From contig JACGWO010000013.1 of NCBI GenBank assembly GCA_034509735.1, positions 11,118,136 to 11,182,135 of the forward strand: 64,000 bases of DNA. The letters run 5' to 3'. Below, one piece after another: positions 10,372-23,488 of the stretch. The translations under genes and the position numbers were made by a program. This DNA is from Sesamum alatum (taxonomy: Eukaryota > Streptophyta > Magnoliopsida > Lamiales > Pedaliaceae). Numbering within the stretch: the first letter of the stretch is position 1; each line of letters begins with the position of its first letter. The notes beneath the pieces were generated by a model, which had not been told where the DNA came from, searched no databases, and saw nothing but the letters and a program-made list of their open reading frames with translations.

Positions 10372-13300
10372 TCATGAAATCTCGAAACGCATGAGAAGCC
10401 TCACAGAATTTAGCTTCTCTCCTTTGCGGTCACACAGAGGAACTGCACGAATTCCGGACCTCAACTCAGAAACCGGCAGGCAAGTTTGGCCAGCAAAATC
10501 ATCCTTCTCAGACATGTCATACTCATGTACTTCAATTCTCAATAAAGCTAGCTCAGGAACAGTCAGTGGGAATGTAAATTCTTCATTCCAAACGGGAGTC
10601 CAGTCGTCCTCTTTTTTCTTGGTTTTTCTCATGATCTCATCAGCCGGTGCACCAGCTATGCCGACCTGTCAAAGTACCCCAAATCTAAGGACCCCATCTA
10701 AAAGTATTTCAAGAAGACTTAAAGGTGTATGAAGTATATTGCTTTTTGGTGACTGCAAAATAAGTGCCTTTGGGAGTTATATTGTGGCCAACAAAAGATC
10801 CCTCGTCTTAGGGTCTCTCCAACAATCACCTTAGGCAGCTCGTGAAAGAGATTATTCACCATGATCATAAGGTAGATAATGAACTAGCTCATCTCTGAAC
10901 TTTATATCCTTGGAGATATTATTTATATGGTTTACCACGAACCTCTTTAATTGTTTCTAGTGAACAAGATAACACAGCAAAGCAATTAAAAAGACTGACA
11001 ATCAGCTTACCCTAGTGTAGAAGTCAGGTGGTGAATACAAATCAAAGTGGGTTTGTTTAAAATCCATATGCCATCCATCCCCCATGTATACTTTCACCTG
11101 TTGTGAAGTATTGTCAGGCAGGAAATACTGGATAGGAGCACAAGATTACATATATCGAAATGATTAATGACCTTTAGGGTTTTCTTGACGGGTAACTTTG
11201 CTTTAGGATCGAACACCTGGTAATTGTTCATCAAAATGTCAGGTTTCTTCACATAACCACAGCCTCCATTGGCCCTGAACATTCCTTGCATCAGCCAAAG
11301 CGATCTACCATAGCCCTATCATCAGCAGCAATTACTATTATTACTTGAGTCAGGGAACTGGATTATATGATTTACATCAAACTGGAGGCATTATTGTGCT
11401 GAAATGCAAGATTCATACTTCATATTTGTTACACCATAAGATGCTTTTGGAACACAGAAATTTTCGACTTGAGTGTATTTCTCTAAGTCATGATAACAAC
11501 CCACATTCCAATTTCTGATCTCATGCAATCATGCAGGACCATAAGATTAGACAAACTGCAGTCCATTAATTAACAGCAGGTTACTTTGATTGTCTGCTTT
11601 CTGGAAACTAAACACTCAATGGAAGTATGTGAATGACAAAGGCCATTTAATATATAACTCATGGTAGAAAAACTCACCCAAAACAGGGACATGAAGACAT
11701 AGAAGACCAAATAATGATCGGTTTAGAATATTAATCAGGTATGTTTAACACTAAAACTACTGTACAAGATTATATATGATTGCAGCACCGTCCTGCCAAA
11801 CATGGTGTTTACTGAGATACGAAAGAATTTACCGTCTAGAGGAGAAAAGCAACATTGATAGTTGAGTAATAAGATAATTTAGATCGCTCTCAGTTGAGAA
11901 ATCATAAAAAATAAAGAAAGTAGGATTAATTACACTTAGACCCCCTTTGAAAATGCTGAATTGTTAACTAAACCCTCAACGTTTTTTAAAATTATTTCCA
12001 GATCCTTCTAAAAAGGCAAAGTTCACAATCACCCCTATTGTTAAGGATTTGAACAGAAATGATCTAATGCAAAAACGATAAATGAACTTTCAATTGTGCT
12101 CTTCACCAAACAGTGCTGGTGTTGTACAGAGTCTACAGACAAACTGGCCTTGATGTATAGTTAAAAAGGGGGAAATGTAACAAAATATTTTGAAATTATA
12201 ACTGTAGGATAAAAAGTTAGTTGGTAAAGTAAGAGAATATAGCCATATTTTGGTGGTCTTTTGTTCCAAAGATTAGAAATGAGCTTACAATCATTCTTTT
12301 ATCTATCACATAAAATGACTTATTCTGACACTTACAGAAAAAAGAGATGGGACACAACAATATATTACAAATTTTGTATGAATAATGGTCTTAGCCATAA
12401 ATTTTCCATCTAAATATTGTTCATAATAATATGACCCTATAATTACGCCAACTACAATACCTCCCATATGCTTTCATTAGCATAATAATTGCCACCTGCT
12501 TTCTGATTCTTTATATCAATGTACCTCATTTAAATCTAAATGTAAAGAGTGTTACTAAAGTAACACATCCAATAAGTTGTTCAAACTTGAAATATAATCT
12601 AATAATTAATTTGTTATTCCATTTTATTTGCCAGAATAATGTCCCAACACAGGTACATAATAGCACCAAAATAATAACCATAATAAGAATAATAAAATGG
12701 TTATGATACAACTTTCTTTTGATTTTTAATAAAGCATTTTCCAGGTCTTAAAATTAATTCAAAAAATAAAAAATGGGATTGGGTCTATTTTAGGAGTTAA
12801 ATTCCAAGCTTTAAACACTTCTATATAATTTGGGAGTTAAGAATGAATGAGAGAATGACCTTTGTATTTGAATGTTTCATTTTGGGTGAAAGAAATGTAA
12901 TTATGAGCATATTACAGAAAAGCCTTTCAACTATGTAATCATTACAAAATCGTTCCTGCCAAAATGTAAACATAACCAAGACATCCAAACTCCAAAGGCA
13001 AAATGATCACTTAGTAAATTTATTAAATGACTAATTTTCTAATTCCTTAAGTCAAGGGTAAAATAATCATCTAACATCAATTGGGTTTACTCAAGTATGT
13101 TCAAAGGAGATGTTGTACTTTTCAAAGTTTAAGGGATAGTAGGTAAGTGAGCACTTTCGAGGGGGTAAAAGTGCATAAACCCATAATTTCATTATCTACT
13201 GAAATGATACACAGCCGTCAATAACTTCAAAACAGCCTTATCAAGGTTATCCTACATCATCTTGCACTATTGTGTATAAAGGTAAGGAAGATGCTAGAGT

Positions 13301-16300
13301 GTTGCAAACTTAAAATTTTATGGGGCCCAATAAAAACAGAAAAAAAGATTGAACCTGCATATTGAACGCGACCATTTGAGCTCCATGCAACCAACCAATT
13401 TGGGGCTTGTAATTTGATGAGTTAAACCGAGTTCCCTTAGGATACACTCTGAGAATATTTTTCTGGGTGAACCTAGTGAAAGATAAGAGTGATTAAAACT
13501 GCCAATAAGGAACGACCACCAGACTCATGTGTGGGAGTGTCAAATCTTTCAATTTGATTAGCTAATTAGACAAATACCTCACGATATCCGTTCCATGAGA
13601 TTCAGCAGCCTTTTCAAGAGCTTGTTCGCTAAGACTTAAGCGCCTCACTTTACCTGGTTCTACTTTTAGTGCTTCCTTCATCCCTCCTTTGGGTTTCCCA
13701 GCACGAATAGCTATAAGCCGTTTGTATGCAGGTGCTGCATGACTTCTCGAATCACAGTCATCATCATCTTCATAGTTTTGATTCAGGTCAGTTATTTCAT
13801 CATCACTCTGCATAAAGGATCATCAAAAGATTATCCTGAAAGAAACGGAGGTTTTATGTTGGTAATTGAAAAGACATTAAGACAAAAGAAATTCATTTCC
13901 AACGTACTTTATCTTCATCTTCTTGATCAGCTGTAAGGCTTGAAGGCTCCTTTCCCCACACATCTTCATCAGAATCTTTTCCCTTCTGCAAATTATTCTT
14001 ATTGCCATTAGCAGTCTGAGCTTCAAGGTACTCCTTTGGAGGTTTTGTGGAAATAATGATGCGATGTTTTAACTCTTCGGGTGAAGGAAATTCATTTAAG
14101 CAGTCTGCCTCAGGACAGAAAAGCAACTTGCCAAATGTTTGAGAGAGCATCTACAAAGAATACAGAGACAAACATTCAGGTTAAGGTATCCTTTAAAGGG
14201 ATATACATCAAACATAAATCACTGTGATATACTGAACATTCACCTGAGCAACTTTAGCTTGCAGATCAGGTGTAAGGTGATCTTCCAATGTTATTACGAC
14301 AGGGTATGGAGAAGCAGAAAAGGCATGCTCTCTTATTGATTTTAAACATCTTATGAGTTCCACTGGTGTTGTCACAGTTCTATATTGATAGAAAAGTCAA
14401 AAGTTAAGTAAAAACCGAAAGGAAAAAAGTTGAATTAGCAACTAAAATGAAGAGCAAAAGTAAATTTTCTTAAGTACTCCATTCCATCTTATTCTTCTTG
14501 GATACTGTTCCTTCTTCCTACAGTTCTTCAAGGTATTGAAATCAAAATCACTAAGTTAGGAATTAATATAAACCTGCCATGAAATAACTTGGTTAAAAGT
14601 GTTGCTGCAACATGCAATAGATGCCAACATATCTACCCTCCCTACCAAGCGGTCAATTCGAAGAATGATTTAATAAGTGTAAGATGGCACTGCATATGAC
14701 GGGTTTCCTCAATTCTGATTGAATTTAAATGACAAGTTCAATAGGGAGAGAGGATTAATCTGCCTATAAAGTGGGGATGTCCCACCTAGTTTTGCGGTCT
14801 GTGCATATCTAACATTCCATCAAATGGACCACTATTTTTAATTAGTTGTCTGTTCATCCAAGCTATAATATACATAATGGGTGAAATTCCAACTTGAAAC
14901 AAGATCTGCCGTAAAATTGACTGTGTTTTCAACAGATGCAACACATTGTGAGTGAAAATAACAAAAAAAGATAAAGGAACCAAATCCCTATGTATTTGTA
15001 AATTGTTAAATGACATTCTTGCACCGTGCTAATTGCCCCTTTCCGACAAGTAAAATACTAATGTGCTCTCCTTCATTTACTCAGAACATTCATTTAAAAA
15101 CGGGACAGTGTCCTATACAGTTTTATTGACTAATGGACTAGCAAGTCCGTCCAAGCATCTATTACCTCTCTATTGCTATATCAACTCAAGGCTGTACGTC
15201 AGTGACATTAATGACATTGAATCAATCTAACAACAGACTTTGATCTACAAACGATACAGGTTTAGAAGTTGTCATTAAGGTATGTAACGTCATTCTGTTC
15301 CAAAGTCAAGAAACAACAGAAGTTGTGCCTTAGAGGCCCTAATGCAAGTTTATTGGTCAGATCATTTTCTTCTATAATAGAAATGAAAGCTCATATTCAG
15401 ATGACATGTGGAACACATTGATATGAAGCTATTACAATTATTTATGTTTTAAAATAGAGAACCTTAATTCTGATTCTCAATCACTAGTGAGAAAACCTGA
15501 TGCATTATTGAGCTAGTTTGAATAAAATGAGCACAGGAAAGAGTGCGGAGTTTAAATTCCTGGGTTGATGTCGTACAGAAGTATCAGTAGGTATTTTGCT
15601 TGGTAATCCTATCTGAAGCATTTTTCTCTTTCACTTAGGTAGTAATCTTAGATGAAACACGTCTTCCAGGCTCCCACTGACTTCTTTCAACAGCAATGAG
15701 AAAGTAATGCAGGGGAGGGGGACAACAGGTAAGAAACCTAAGACAGCACGTCTTTTAGGGTTCTAGTTTATAACATTACTAAGACATGCGGAAAGTTGAA
15801 TATTTCTTAACTGCTAAGATGCATGATTTTTAATGGTTCAGAACCCTAATTTAATTTTCAAACAAAGTATAGATGAGAAATTGTCAGTGAAGTAAATACA
15901 TCATTCAGGAGCTTGTTAGTACTTCATGTTGTTAGAGGTATGTTATCATATTTAGATGCTGAACATATAATGCTTACGGTTATGGAAGAGAAAAAGAAAA
16001 ATAAAATGAGCGGCATGGTGTTGCTGATAGAATAATGAATAGATTTAGCGTGCATCTAACTAAAAAGGAGAATCGATCAGATATGTATACTGCTAGGTGT
16101 TTGGATGCTAAATGGAACAAGCAAGTCATATGGGGTGAAAAAATTGAAGATGATGATGTGGTTATGGTAAAAAGGATTTAGCACATTGACCTAGCCAATG
16201 GACATAAACTCTGAAATTCTGTTAGTGTTTGATTCATTATAAATCAAACCAAGTCAACATTATTGCGAGCTCAATAAAAATTCAAAGCAAGCTAGAACGT

Positions 16301-18247
16301 GTTGTTCTGCTCAATTCAATTCATATAAACCCGTCCTGACCTAGTAGATTACTTAAGCTAGCTCAATGGAAAAATGCAAAACAGGAGATTTTCTTTTGTT
16401 TCATATTTCATTTTGTTGGAAGGGCCATAGGTCACAGAATAAGTCTTAGAAGACCCATAAAAAGTAGATTTCTTAAGTTACATCGATCTGGGATGTTATA
16501 TTTCATTAATTTGATGAGGGCGCACGGATGATGCTAGCAATCAAGTGAGCAGAATCTGATAAACTGACATACCTTCCATGAAGAACATGCACATCATCCT
16601 TTGTAGAATTTGGCCAGATATCCAGTTCTATGACCCTCACTCCCTTCTTCAGTGCCCTTATAATTGGGACATCGCTGCAGTCACTTGTAAGCTGATTTCC
16701 AGTTAGGTAAGAGTTATGCCCTGTGAATATGAAATAATGAGACAATGGAGCTGCCATGTCATGGTGAACCTGTAAAGAAACATGCATTTAACTTCAACTT
16801 CGATATAAAATAAGACCAGGTAATGGCTGGCATTATCAAGGCTGGTAACAAAATCAGTAAAATGCATTCCTATTCTATAGGTAATGGCAGAGTAACACAT
16901 ATCTCAGTATTGATGATACAACTAGAGAAATTAATTCGCAAAAATAACATACTTTACCCACCAAAAAGGGAGAAAAAGATGCAGGGAGTCAGTTATTGGC
17001 ATTTCATTTCATATCATCCCAGCTTAATGAAAAAATGTGAGATTAAATTAGCTTTACAGGAATGGATAGGATTTCTTAGTATGTCGTAGAATGTCATGTA
17101 AAAGTGTAATGGTATTGGTGATAGTTGATGTAACTGAACATAATGCAATGTGTTTTCAATAATGCTTCAGTGAGAAGATTATAAATAAATAAAAGTATGT
17201 TTGTGGTAAAATATTTCATGAGATGATGATAAAAGAGTTGCTCGCAAGCAAGCCCACAACCAACAATGCATCTATCACTTTCCTTATTAATTTGTTACAA
17301 TCCAAATCCGTAAAGCAACAAAAAGGAGAAAACACAAGAACAACATCACCTAACCGAGACAACCTGGGACTTGTATAGTTGTATTATTCATATTTATTAG
17401 CTGGGCTCTGGGCCCTCATAACATATCCAAACAAGCATTGCACTTTTGACTTCAAAGACCACAAGGAAATGTTCAGCCATTTAAAATATCAGATCATCAA
17501 ACATGACAATTCACCCTCAATCACATCAGCAGATCGACCTTTCAACCGTTAAAATCCAACTCTTATTTCAGTTCATACACAAAAAAGTTTAGTTTCAAGA
17601 TATCAAGTGATGTAGCTTCTTGATTAAAAGACCAAAAAAAATAGTTTCAGATCCCAAAACACTCTACCAACTTCCATTCGGCAAACAAGTATTACGGCAG
17701 CTGGAGCAGCCCTATGTTACTAGTGGTGCAGCTAAAATAGCTAGTAGAGATGGATCATTGACTTCCTGGCAATATAATATGGAAAAGCAAAAACTCTTTT
17801 TTCAGCGCAAGAATAATTTTCCCCAATTCACACTCCTCTACCAACATATCCCTTAAGTTCAGGAGGAATCTATTGAAAAAAGAAAATAAACTGAAAACAA
17901 TCAGCTCCCCAAATCACAGGAAACCCGTTTTAGAGCACCTTGTTATGGATTGGGGGATTCAGATCAGCAGAGAAGAGGTAGTGGTGGAAATCCTCGAGTG
18001 TGAGCGCGTGGCGCGTGAACATTGCAATGTGGTGTCGTTTATGGAGGATCTGCTGCAAGACGGCTTCCGCATCGACGTCCTCCCCCTCGCCCTGAGCCTC
18101 AACCAGGAAACGCCGCAGTTGCTCCGCCGACATGTGCGGCCCACCCTCCGCATACTTCCTGAACGCCTCCTTCACGTCCTCCGGCGGCTCCGCCTCCGTC
18201 ACCCTGAACTTCCGCGTGAAGCACATGCACACTCTGTAACTCCCCAT
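10372..18247 (-). CDS. PLC: Phosphoinositide-specific phospholipase C, plant type
   Basis: The enzyme hydrolyses phosphatidylinositol 4,5-bisphosphate in a Ca2+-dependent way at the plasma membrane, releasing a soluble inositol phosphate and diacylglycerol. I read nine exons with GT-AG introns: 18247-17939, 16769-16573, 14379-14244, 14150-13908, 13807-13578, 13472-13355, 11315-11172, 11097-11011 and 10665-10372. They join in frame to 585 codons plus stop, the usual plant length. Domains in order: a short EF-hand-like N-terminus (exon 1), the X domain with [24 protein letters not shown] and [10 protein letters not shown] (catalytic histidines and Ca2+-binding acids present), an acidic linker with EDDDD, the Y domain with AGKPKGG, YPKGTR and [15 protein letters not shown], and a C2 domain with [20 protein letters not shown]. 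No PH domain, as is normal in plants. The ATG at 18247 is the first in the GC-rich exon 1. No disabling change was seen. Confidence 0.95.
11923..13182. repeat. Possible inverted-repeat insertion in PLC intron 6
   Basis: Intron 6 is about 2.0 kb. Its middle is bounded by 'ggattaattacacttagacc' at 11923 and, inverted, by 'gggtttatgcacttttacc' ending at 13182. Both are followed inward by CCCC, a short AAA/GAAA run and 'tgct'. The ends resemble those of the small elements at 42343 and 28206. I could not see a matching target duplication, so this may be a decayed element or a composite. Confidence 0.4.
14380..16572 (-). other. Large PLC intron 2 (about 2.2 kb)
   Basis: It separates the catalytic-histidine exon from the next X-domain exon, with donor AG/GTATGT and acceptor TATAG. 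The contents are AT-rich. I see no second gene and no element with clear ends inside it. Confidence 0.8.
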
Positions 18248-18299
18248 CTCTCTCTCTCTCCCTCTCCCTCTCCCTCACCCTCACACACACACACACACA
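18248..18299 (-). repeat. CT/CA microsatellite in the PLC 5' leader
   Basis: On the plus strand a run of CT and CCTCTC units is followed by (CA)8-9. On the transcribed strand this gives GT then GAGA repeats that end directly before the start codon. Such GA-rich leaders are common in plant genes. Confidence 0.85.
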
Positions 18300-18344
18300 G
18301 GTGTAGCTGATCCAAGATAGATAATATATGGGCAGTTGGAGTTC

Positions 18345-18355
18345 ATATATAAATA
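18345..18355 (-). promoter_or_regulatory. TATA-like box of the PLC gene
   Basis: The minus strand reads TATTTATATATG about 100 bp upstream of the ATG, at a sensible distance for a short leader. A second AT-rich candidate lies near 18331-18340. No transcript data are available. Confidence 0.5.
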
Positions 18356-18835
18356 AATGCGTTGTGTAACGTTGTGGGCGTAGTTGGAGACGGCTGTGAG
18401 TGTACAGATTTTAGCGTTTGTTTATAGGGGGGTGGGTGGGGGTGGGGCTGGTGGTTTCGATCTTGTCGCCGTAACTTTTTACTCTCGAAGCCCATTAGCT
18501 TCCGACCTTAATCAAAAATGGCGAACGAACACATAATAATTGCTCATGATAATAATGGCTGTCGCCTGTCGAGAAACTGATGAGTGTGTGCGAAAGAATG
18601 AAGTCTACGTCGCAGCCCCACAAGTCAATCTCGATGGATAGAGAGATGTGTAGTGGGAAACACGTGTATTGTGTGTGATGAAATATTGTTTCCATAAAGT
18701 TATTATATTATGAAGTTTTAATTAAAAAATAGTATTTTGAAATTGGTATCTCATTTAAGTTTTATATTTCAATTTTGTCCTTTTTTTTTTTTTTCATTCT
18801 CTTATGACAAATTTCACTCCTCGTGGTGTAAGTAT

Positions 18836-19035
18836 AGGGGTATGACCCTTTTTGTTCTTTTTTTTTTCTAATAAATATATTTAGTTCTATGACTGTTGAC
18901 ATAACAATTTTAGTTTTATACGTATTTAATGTGTTTCAGTGAAACACACACAAGACTAAAATTGTTATGTCAATGGTTATAGGACTAAATGTGTTTATTC
19001 GAAAGATAAAGAACAAAAAGTGTAAACTCCTATTC
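18836..19035. repeat. Fold-back (MITE-like) palindrome
   Basis: The left arm 'gacataacaattttagt' (about 18898-18914) is mirrored by 'actaaaattgttatgtc' (about 18955-18971). The similarity extends outward through 'tttagttctatgac', 'aataaatatattta' and 'tttttgttctt'. The arms are about 90 bp around a small centre. It lies in the upstream region of PLC. No clear target duplication was found. Confidence 0.6.
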
Positions 19036-19589
19036 TTATCGGATGAAAAGTGAAAATTTACCTTCTTTTATTTTCGTTATTTTTTTAGGGTATGTTTTAA
19101 TTGATTGGCTAGCCTGAATTTGATTATCAGTTTGGGTTAATTCAATATTTACTTTTTTGGATCTAGGCACAAGCCCAGCATTGTTTGGACTATTGTCATG
19201 ATTGCCAATCACATCTAAAGAGGTGGAATTGGGTTATTCCATCTCTTGAGCTGTATGTTTTGAAAATTGAATTGAAGATAGAATCGGATAAATTATTAAA
19301 TTATTGAGTAACTGATTCGACTGGTTAAACTGACTAAGAAAAATTGATTAATCTGAAGATATACATACAAATATATATATATATGTGTGTGTGAAGTAAT
19401 TAGATTTTTCAACTAATTCTTTGTTATCAAATTTCAATTATTTAAATCGTTTTGTAAATGAATAACTAAAAAAATTAAAATTTTATAAGAAATAACGAAA
19501 TTTATATTAGATTAAATACTTTGACTTATGTAAACACATAATTACAATTAAATTAATAAATATTAACTAATCTATATTTATGCTATATA

Positions 19590-20509
19590 TAACAGTGTGA
19601 ATCTCTTATATATTTATTTTAATTGTAAAAATACATTCATACCCTTACTTAAGTAATCTATTTAATAAAAATTAAAATAGTTATAAAAGAATAAAATTTT
19701 ATAAAAAGAGACTATTTAAGAGTTTTAATAACTCTAAATGACAAGAATAAGTATATCCAACTAAAATTTATAAATAAGAAAATAATATTTCTACGTAATT
19801 AATTTGTTAGAAGATATTTTTAAGTACTTTAAACATAATAATTTAATTAAAGTATCAATTTACTAGAGCACGGTAAAATTTAAAATGAATAACATCGGAA
19901 TGATATATAAAATATTAATATAAAACTCAAAAACTAAGTATATATATAGATATGAAAAAATAAATTTCATGAAATTTTAAATAAAACTTGTCAATCTTGT
20001 TAAATTATAAATGCTTTTGAAAAAATTAAACTAACTGACTTCTAACTAATTAATTTTTAATCCTAGAAAATTGTTTGGAGCTTGTACTTTCATATACTTT
20101 TAATTTTTACCATAATATACTGAAGGTAAAATAATACTAATAAGTTCACCTTATGATTAAATATATAATAGTTAGAATCTCATGAGTGTTTATTCTTGTT
20201 GTGAGAAGACATTTGTATCCTTACTAGGGTACTCTTTTCAATAATAAACAACAAATAGTTATAAGAAAAAAATTCTAAGACGAAAACTATTTGGTATTCC
20301 TAATTTCTCTAAACTACGTGTTTAGAGAATGAATAATATATTCTAAAACATAAATAGGAAAAATAATATTTTAGTGCAATTAAATTTCTAGGAACGATTT
20401 TAAGTATTTTCTTTAAAAACAATTGATTTTATTTGGGCACTGTCAAATTTAATATGAATAGCATATGAGTAAGATATATATACTAATCCAAACATAAAAA
20501 AAAAAACAA

Positions 20510-20541
<32 letters not shown>

Positions 20542-20690
20542 TTAGAAAAATTAAGATAAAAATCCTCAATTTTTATTAAATTAGAAGTCATGTTGAAAAT
20601 TTTAAAATGAGTGATTCATGAAGAATTATTTTATTTTAATATTAATATTAATATTAGATGATTGTTTTTAGATTGTACTTTTACTCATTT
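19590..20690. repeat. Diverged tandem duplication, unit about 580 bp
   Basis: Landmarks recur in the same order. 'acattcatacccttact' (about 19632) matches 'acatttgtatccttact' (20208). 'agaaaataatatttc' matches 'ggaaaaataatatttt'. 'aagatatttttaagtac' matches 'acgattttaagtatttt'. 'ccataatatactgaaggtaa' (about 20111) matches 'ccataatacagtggaggtaa' (about 20696). There is no coding frame. The copies are clearly diverged, so this is an old duplication rather than an active satellite. Confidence 0.6.
20509..20538. repeat. (AAT)n microsatellite
   Basis: About ten AAT units lie inside the second copy of the diverged tandem duplication. Confidence 0.9.
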
Positions 20691-21108
20691 TTCCCCCATA
20701 ATACAGTGGAGGTAAAACAATAGTAATAAGTGCAATTTAGGTTTAACATGCAAGGACAATATATGCTATTTAGAAAAAAATAGTACTAATTTGATCAAAG
20801 TAAATAAAGTACTATGAAAACATACTAAAGAATATGAAATACAAATATGCAATTTGAAACCAAAAACATCATATAAACACCTACCAGAAAGAAATAATAT
20901 TATATATAAGAATGCGTTAAAAACTAATGAGGTTGAATAAGTGTGTAGATTCGAATTTGTATAGAGTATTAGTAACACAATCAACATTACTATAGGCTCT
21001 CAAGATATAAATGGTTCAACAATTTAAATTGTCTTTTATTAAAAGTAATTAATTCACAATTAGTATAACATTATGATCTAATTTACAAAATCTAGAAATA
21101 AAAAGTCA

Positions 21109-21727
21109 TGATGCGGATTTATGCGATACAAGCTGATGAGGTGCGAGCTAACTTATTAGGTCCAATTAAGAAAACAGCACGATGCATCGAAGAGGCAATT
21201 AGAGCACACCTTAAGGGATGCTAAATACAAGGTAAGGTTTCTCTTATACAGTACGAGGGGGATATTTGCACACGAACAAGAGGTACGAGGATGAAGGTCG
21301 CCTAGATCTGTCGCCACGCTAGGACCTAAAAGAGCAAGGCTTTCTCCATACTATACGAGGGGGATATTTGCACGAGTAAGAGGCACGAGGACGAGGTCAC
21401 CTAGGTCAGTTGCCATGATGGGCCCTAAGAAGAAAGAGGCGTGACACTATCTCGCAAGTTGAAATTCCTTTTTTGACTAAAGTACGTCTGGAAAGCTTTG
21501 CACGAGGAACGTTATATAGGAGGTTGGCGATTTTAGCCCATCTGAAGATTCTGAATCAAGTACCGAGAAAGACATAATTACGGGGCCCAGGATTGCCGTC
21601 AGAAAAAGATATGAGGACCCCGTTTTTGTAATCTATAAATAGCCCCATTTATTGAATTCAAGGGCAGACTGAACTCTTTTTCCATTCTATATTCTTGGGT
21701 TGTATAAAACAAATATCCAAAACATCA
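21109..21727 (+). mobile_element. 5' LTR of the Tat-type Gypsy
   Basis: The end is fixed by the primer-binding-site-like sequence that follows. The start at TGATGCGG is my best guess, because no 3' LTR is left for comparison. The LTR contains two copies of a unit of about 102 bp, each starting 'tacgagggggatatttgcac' (21252 and 21354). A TATA-like 'ctataaatagcccc' lies near 21640. Confidence 0.6.
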
Positions 21728-21729
21728 AT

Positions 21730-21749
21730 TGGCGCTATCTGTGGGAACC
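21730..21749 (+). other. Primer-binding-site-like sequence
   Basis: TGGCGCTATCTGTGGGAACC lies 2 bp after the LTR end. Plant Tat/Athila Gypsy elements carry a very similar TGGCGCC-type sequence here. I did not assign the priming tRNA. Confidence 0.65.
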
Positions 21750-21759
21750 CATTCAATAG

Positions 21760-23060
21760 GATGGTTAGGAGGCTAGTGGCACTAATAACGGAGGGAACAC
21801 CAGAGGAAAGGTCTCAGATTCCGCTTGCTCCCATTAAAATACAAAAGTCGGATCATCCCCCTGAAAATCAAGGAATTCCACAAACATCACAGGAATCTCA
21901 GTATGGTCGAATAAAAGATCTAAGAATTTTTTTGAGGAAACTGCAGAGCAAGGTGCCAGAATAGCCATACGCTGGGCAAGGTGTCGAAGAACAGTCCCAT
22001 CAATCAAGTAGACCGAGATCGTGCAGCGAAAGAAGCAAGACAGAAGACTCAGTGGGCAGCAATCAGGCACCACAGCCGACGGTCCCCGGCAAATACCAAA
22101 TCCACCCGAAGAAGTGAGGATAAATATTTTAGAAAGGGAGGTGGAAGGGTTGAGGGCTCTATCTCCACCCTAAACCAATAGCGGTTAAGCGGGGGATCCC
22201 CTTCTCACACGATATCATATTTGAGCTAATACCTCCCTAAGCTCGAATACCGCAGTTGATGTCTTATTACGGGGAAGAGGGAGATCCCTGGGACCACTTT
22301 GACCAATTCGTGGCAGGTATGGATGTAATCAACCCCAGTAACGCACTCTTATGCAAAATCTTTCGAACAACATTGATAAGAAGAGCTCAAACCTGGTTCT
22401 CGCAGTTAGTTCCGAGATTTATGTCAGATTTTGCAAATTGGCTCGAGGATTTATCCATAATTTCGCCATTAACAAGATGTATCCAAAAAATCCTAGCCAT
22501 CTGTCTACAATAGTGCAAGAAGAAGGGGAATCATTGAGAAATTATATGCAAAGACTCGCCAATGAAATATTGGATGTTCCTAACATAAGTCCCTAACTCC
22601 TATCGGGGATTGTTGCTCAAGGGCGGAAGAATGAAGGGTTTGCGGGTTCGCTCATGTGAGAAGCTACAATGAGTTGGGTTGAATTACTGGTGCGAGCAGA
22701 AAAATTCATCCTCATTGAAGAATCTCGAAAGCTCAAAAGCAAACCCAAAATAGAAAGGGCGAGAGAATTTCTACGTAGGAGGTATGAAGAAATGGTACCC
22801 CACCGAAGAACTACACATCGTTAAAGGTATCACAAATGTGGGCCTTGGCATTTATGGAGAAAAGTGATCATGTGCGATGGCCTTCCAATTATTGCAACTA
22901 CCACAAAGATCGAGGACATACCACGGAGGAATGAAATCACCTTTGGGAAGAGATAGAGAGGCTCATACAAATGGGTTTTCTCAAAGATCTAATACGATAT
23001 GAAAGGATCAGTAGCCACAACTCCAACAAGTGAAGGACACCATTAAAAGATGAGGCCGAA
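21760..23060 (+). pseudogene. Gypsy/Tat gag, broken
   Basis: This encoded the capsid-like protein. The fragments are an N-terminal part beginning MVRRLVALITEG (21760-21960), a retrotransposon gag core with DPWDHFDQFVAGMDV and RAQTWFSQL (22280-22420), its continuation in another frame with INKMYPKNP and EGESLRNYMQRLANEIL, and a knuckle-like CNYHKDRGHTTEEC with the following LWEEIERLIQMGFL (22890-22985). Stops at about 21962 and in the 22180-22260 region, and a frameshift near 22440, break it. Confidence 0.8.
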
Positions 23061-23114
23061 TATTCGTGCAAAAACCAAAGGGATGATCCCTAAGAAATCA
23101 AGAAAATAGTAAGT

Positions 23115-23488
23115 ATGATCGAAGGAGGATCTTATGGGGGAAATTCACGATCAGCAAGGAAGCGGCATCTACGAGAATTCATGGCATCTATTGTCGCGAA
23201 CACCAACCAGGATAAATGTGCCCCTCTTAAAAACAATTCGGGCATCATCTTCTCAGAAAAGGATCGGGAAGGGACAATATTCCCGCATGAAGATGTAGTA
23301 GTGATAACTGCCATTATTTCCAACATCGAGGTGAGAAGGATACTAATAGCTAGCGGAAGCTCGATAGACATCTTATCCAGTCACACGTTTAAAGAAATGG
23401 TGTTGGACTATGAACTATTGCGCACACATGAGACGACCCTCATGGGATTTGAGGGAACTACAATCAGGACCATGGGTGAAATTTACTA
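23115..23488 (+). pseudogene. Gypsy/Tat protease, 5' part
   Basis: The frame reads KRHLREFMASI, then an aspartic protease core with ILIASGSSIDIL (about 23338-23373) and MGFEGTTIRTMGEI. In the family the residue before SGSS is the catalytic Asp; here it is Ala, so the protease is dead even without the insertion. The CACTA transposon enters at 23489. The rest of the domain resumes at 29957. Confidence 0.8.

Noticed and set aside
18099..18296. Frame with alternating Arg and Glu (RERERERE) on the minus strand
   Set aside because: It is a translation of the GA microsatellite in the PLC leader, not a protein.
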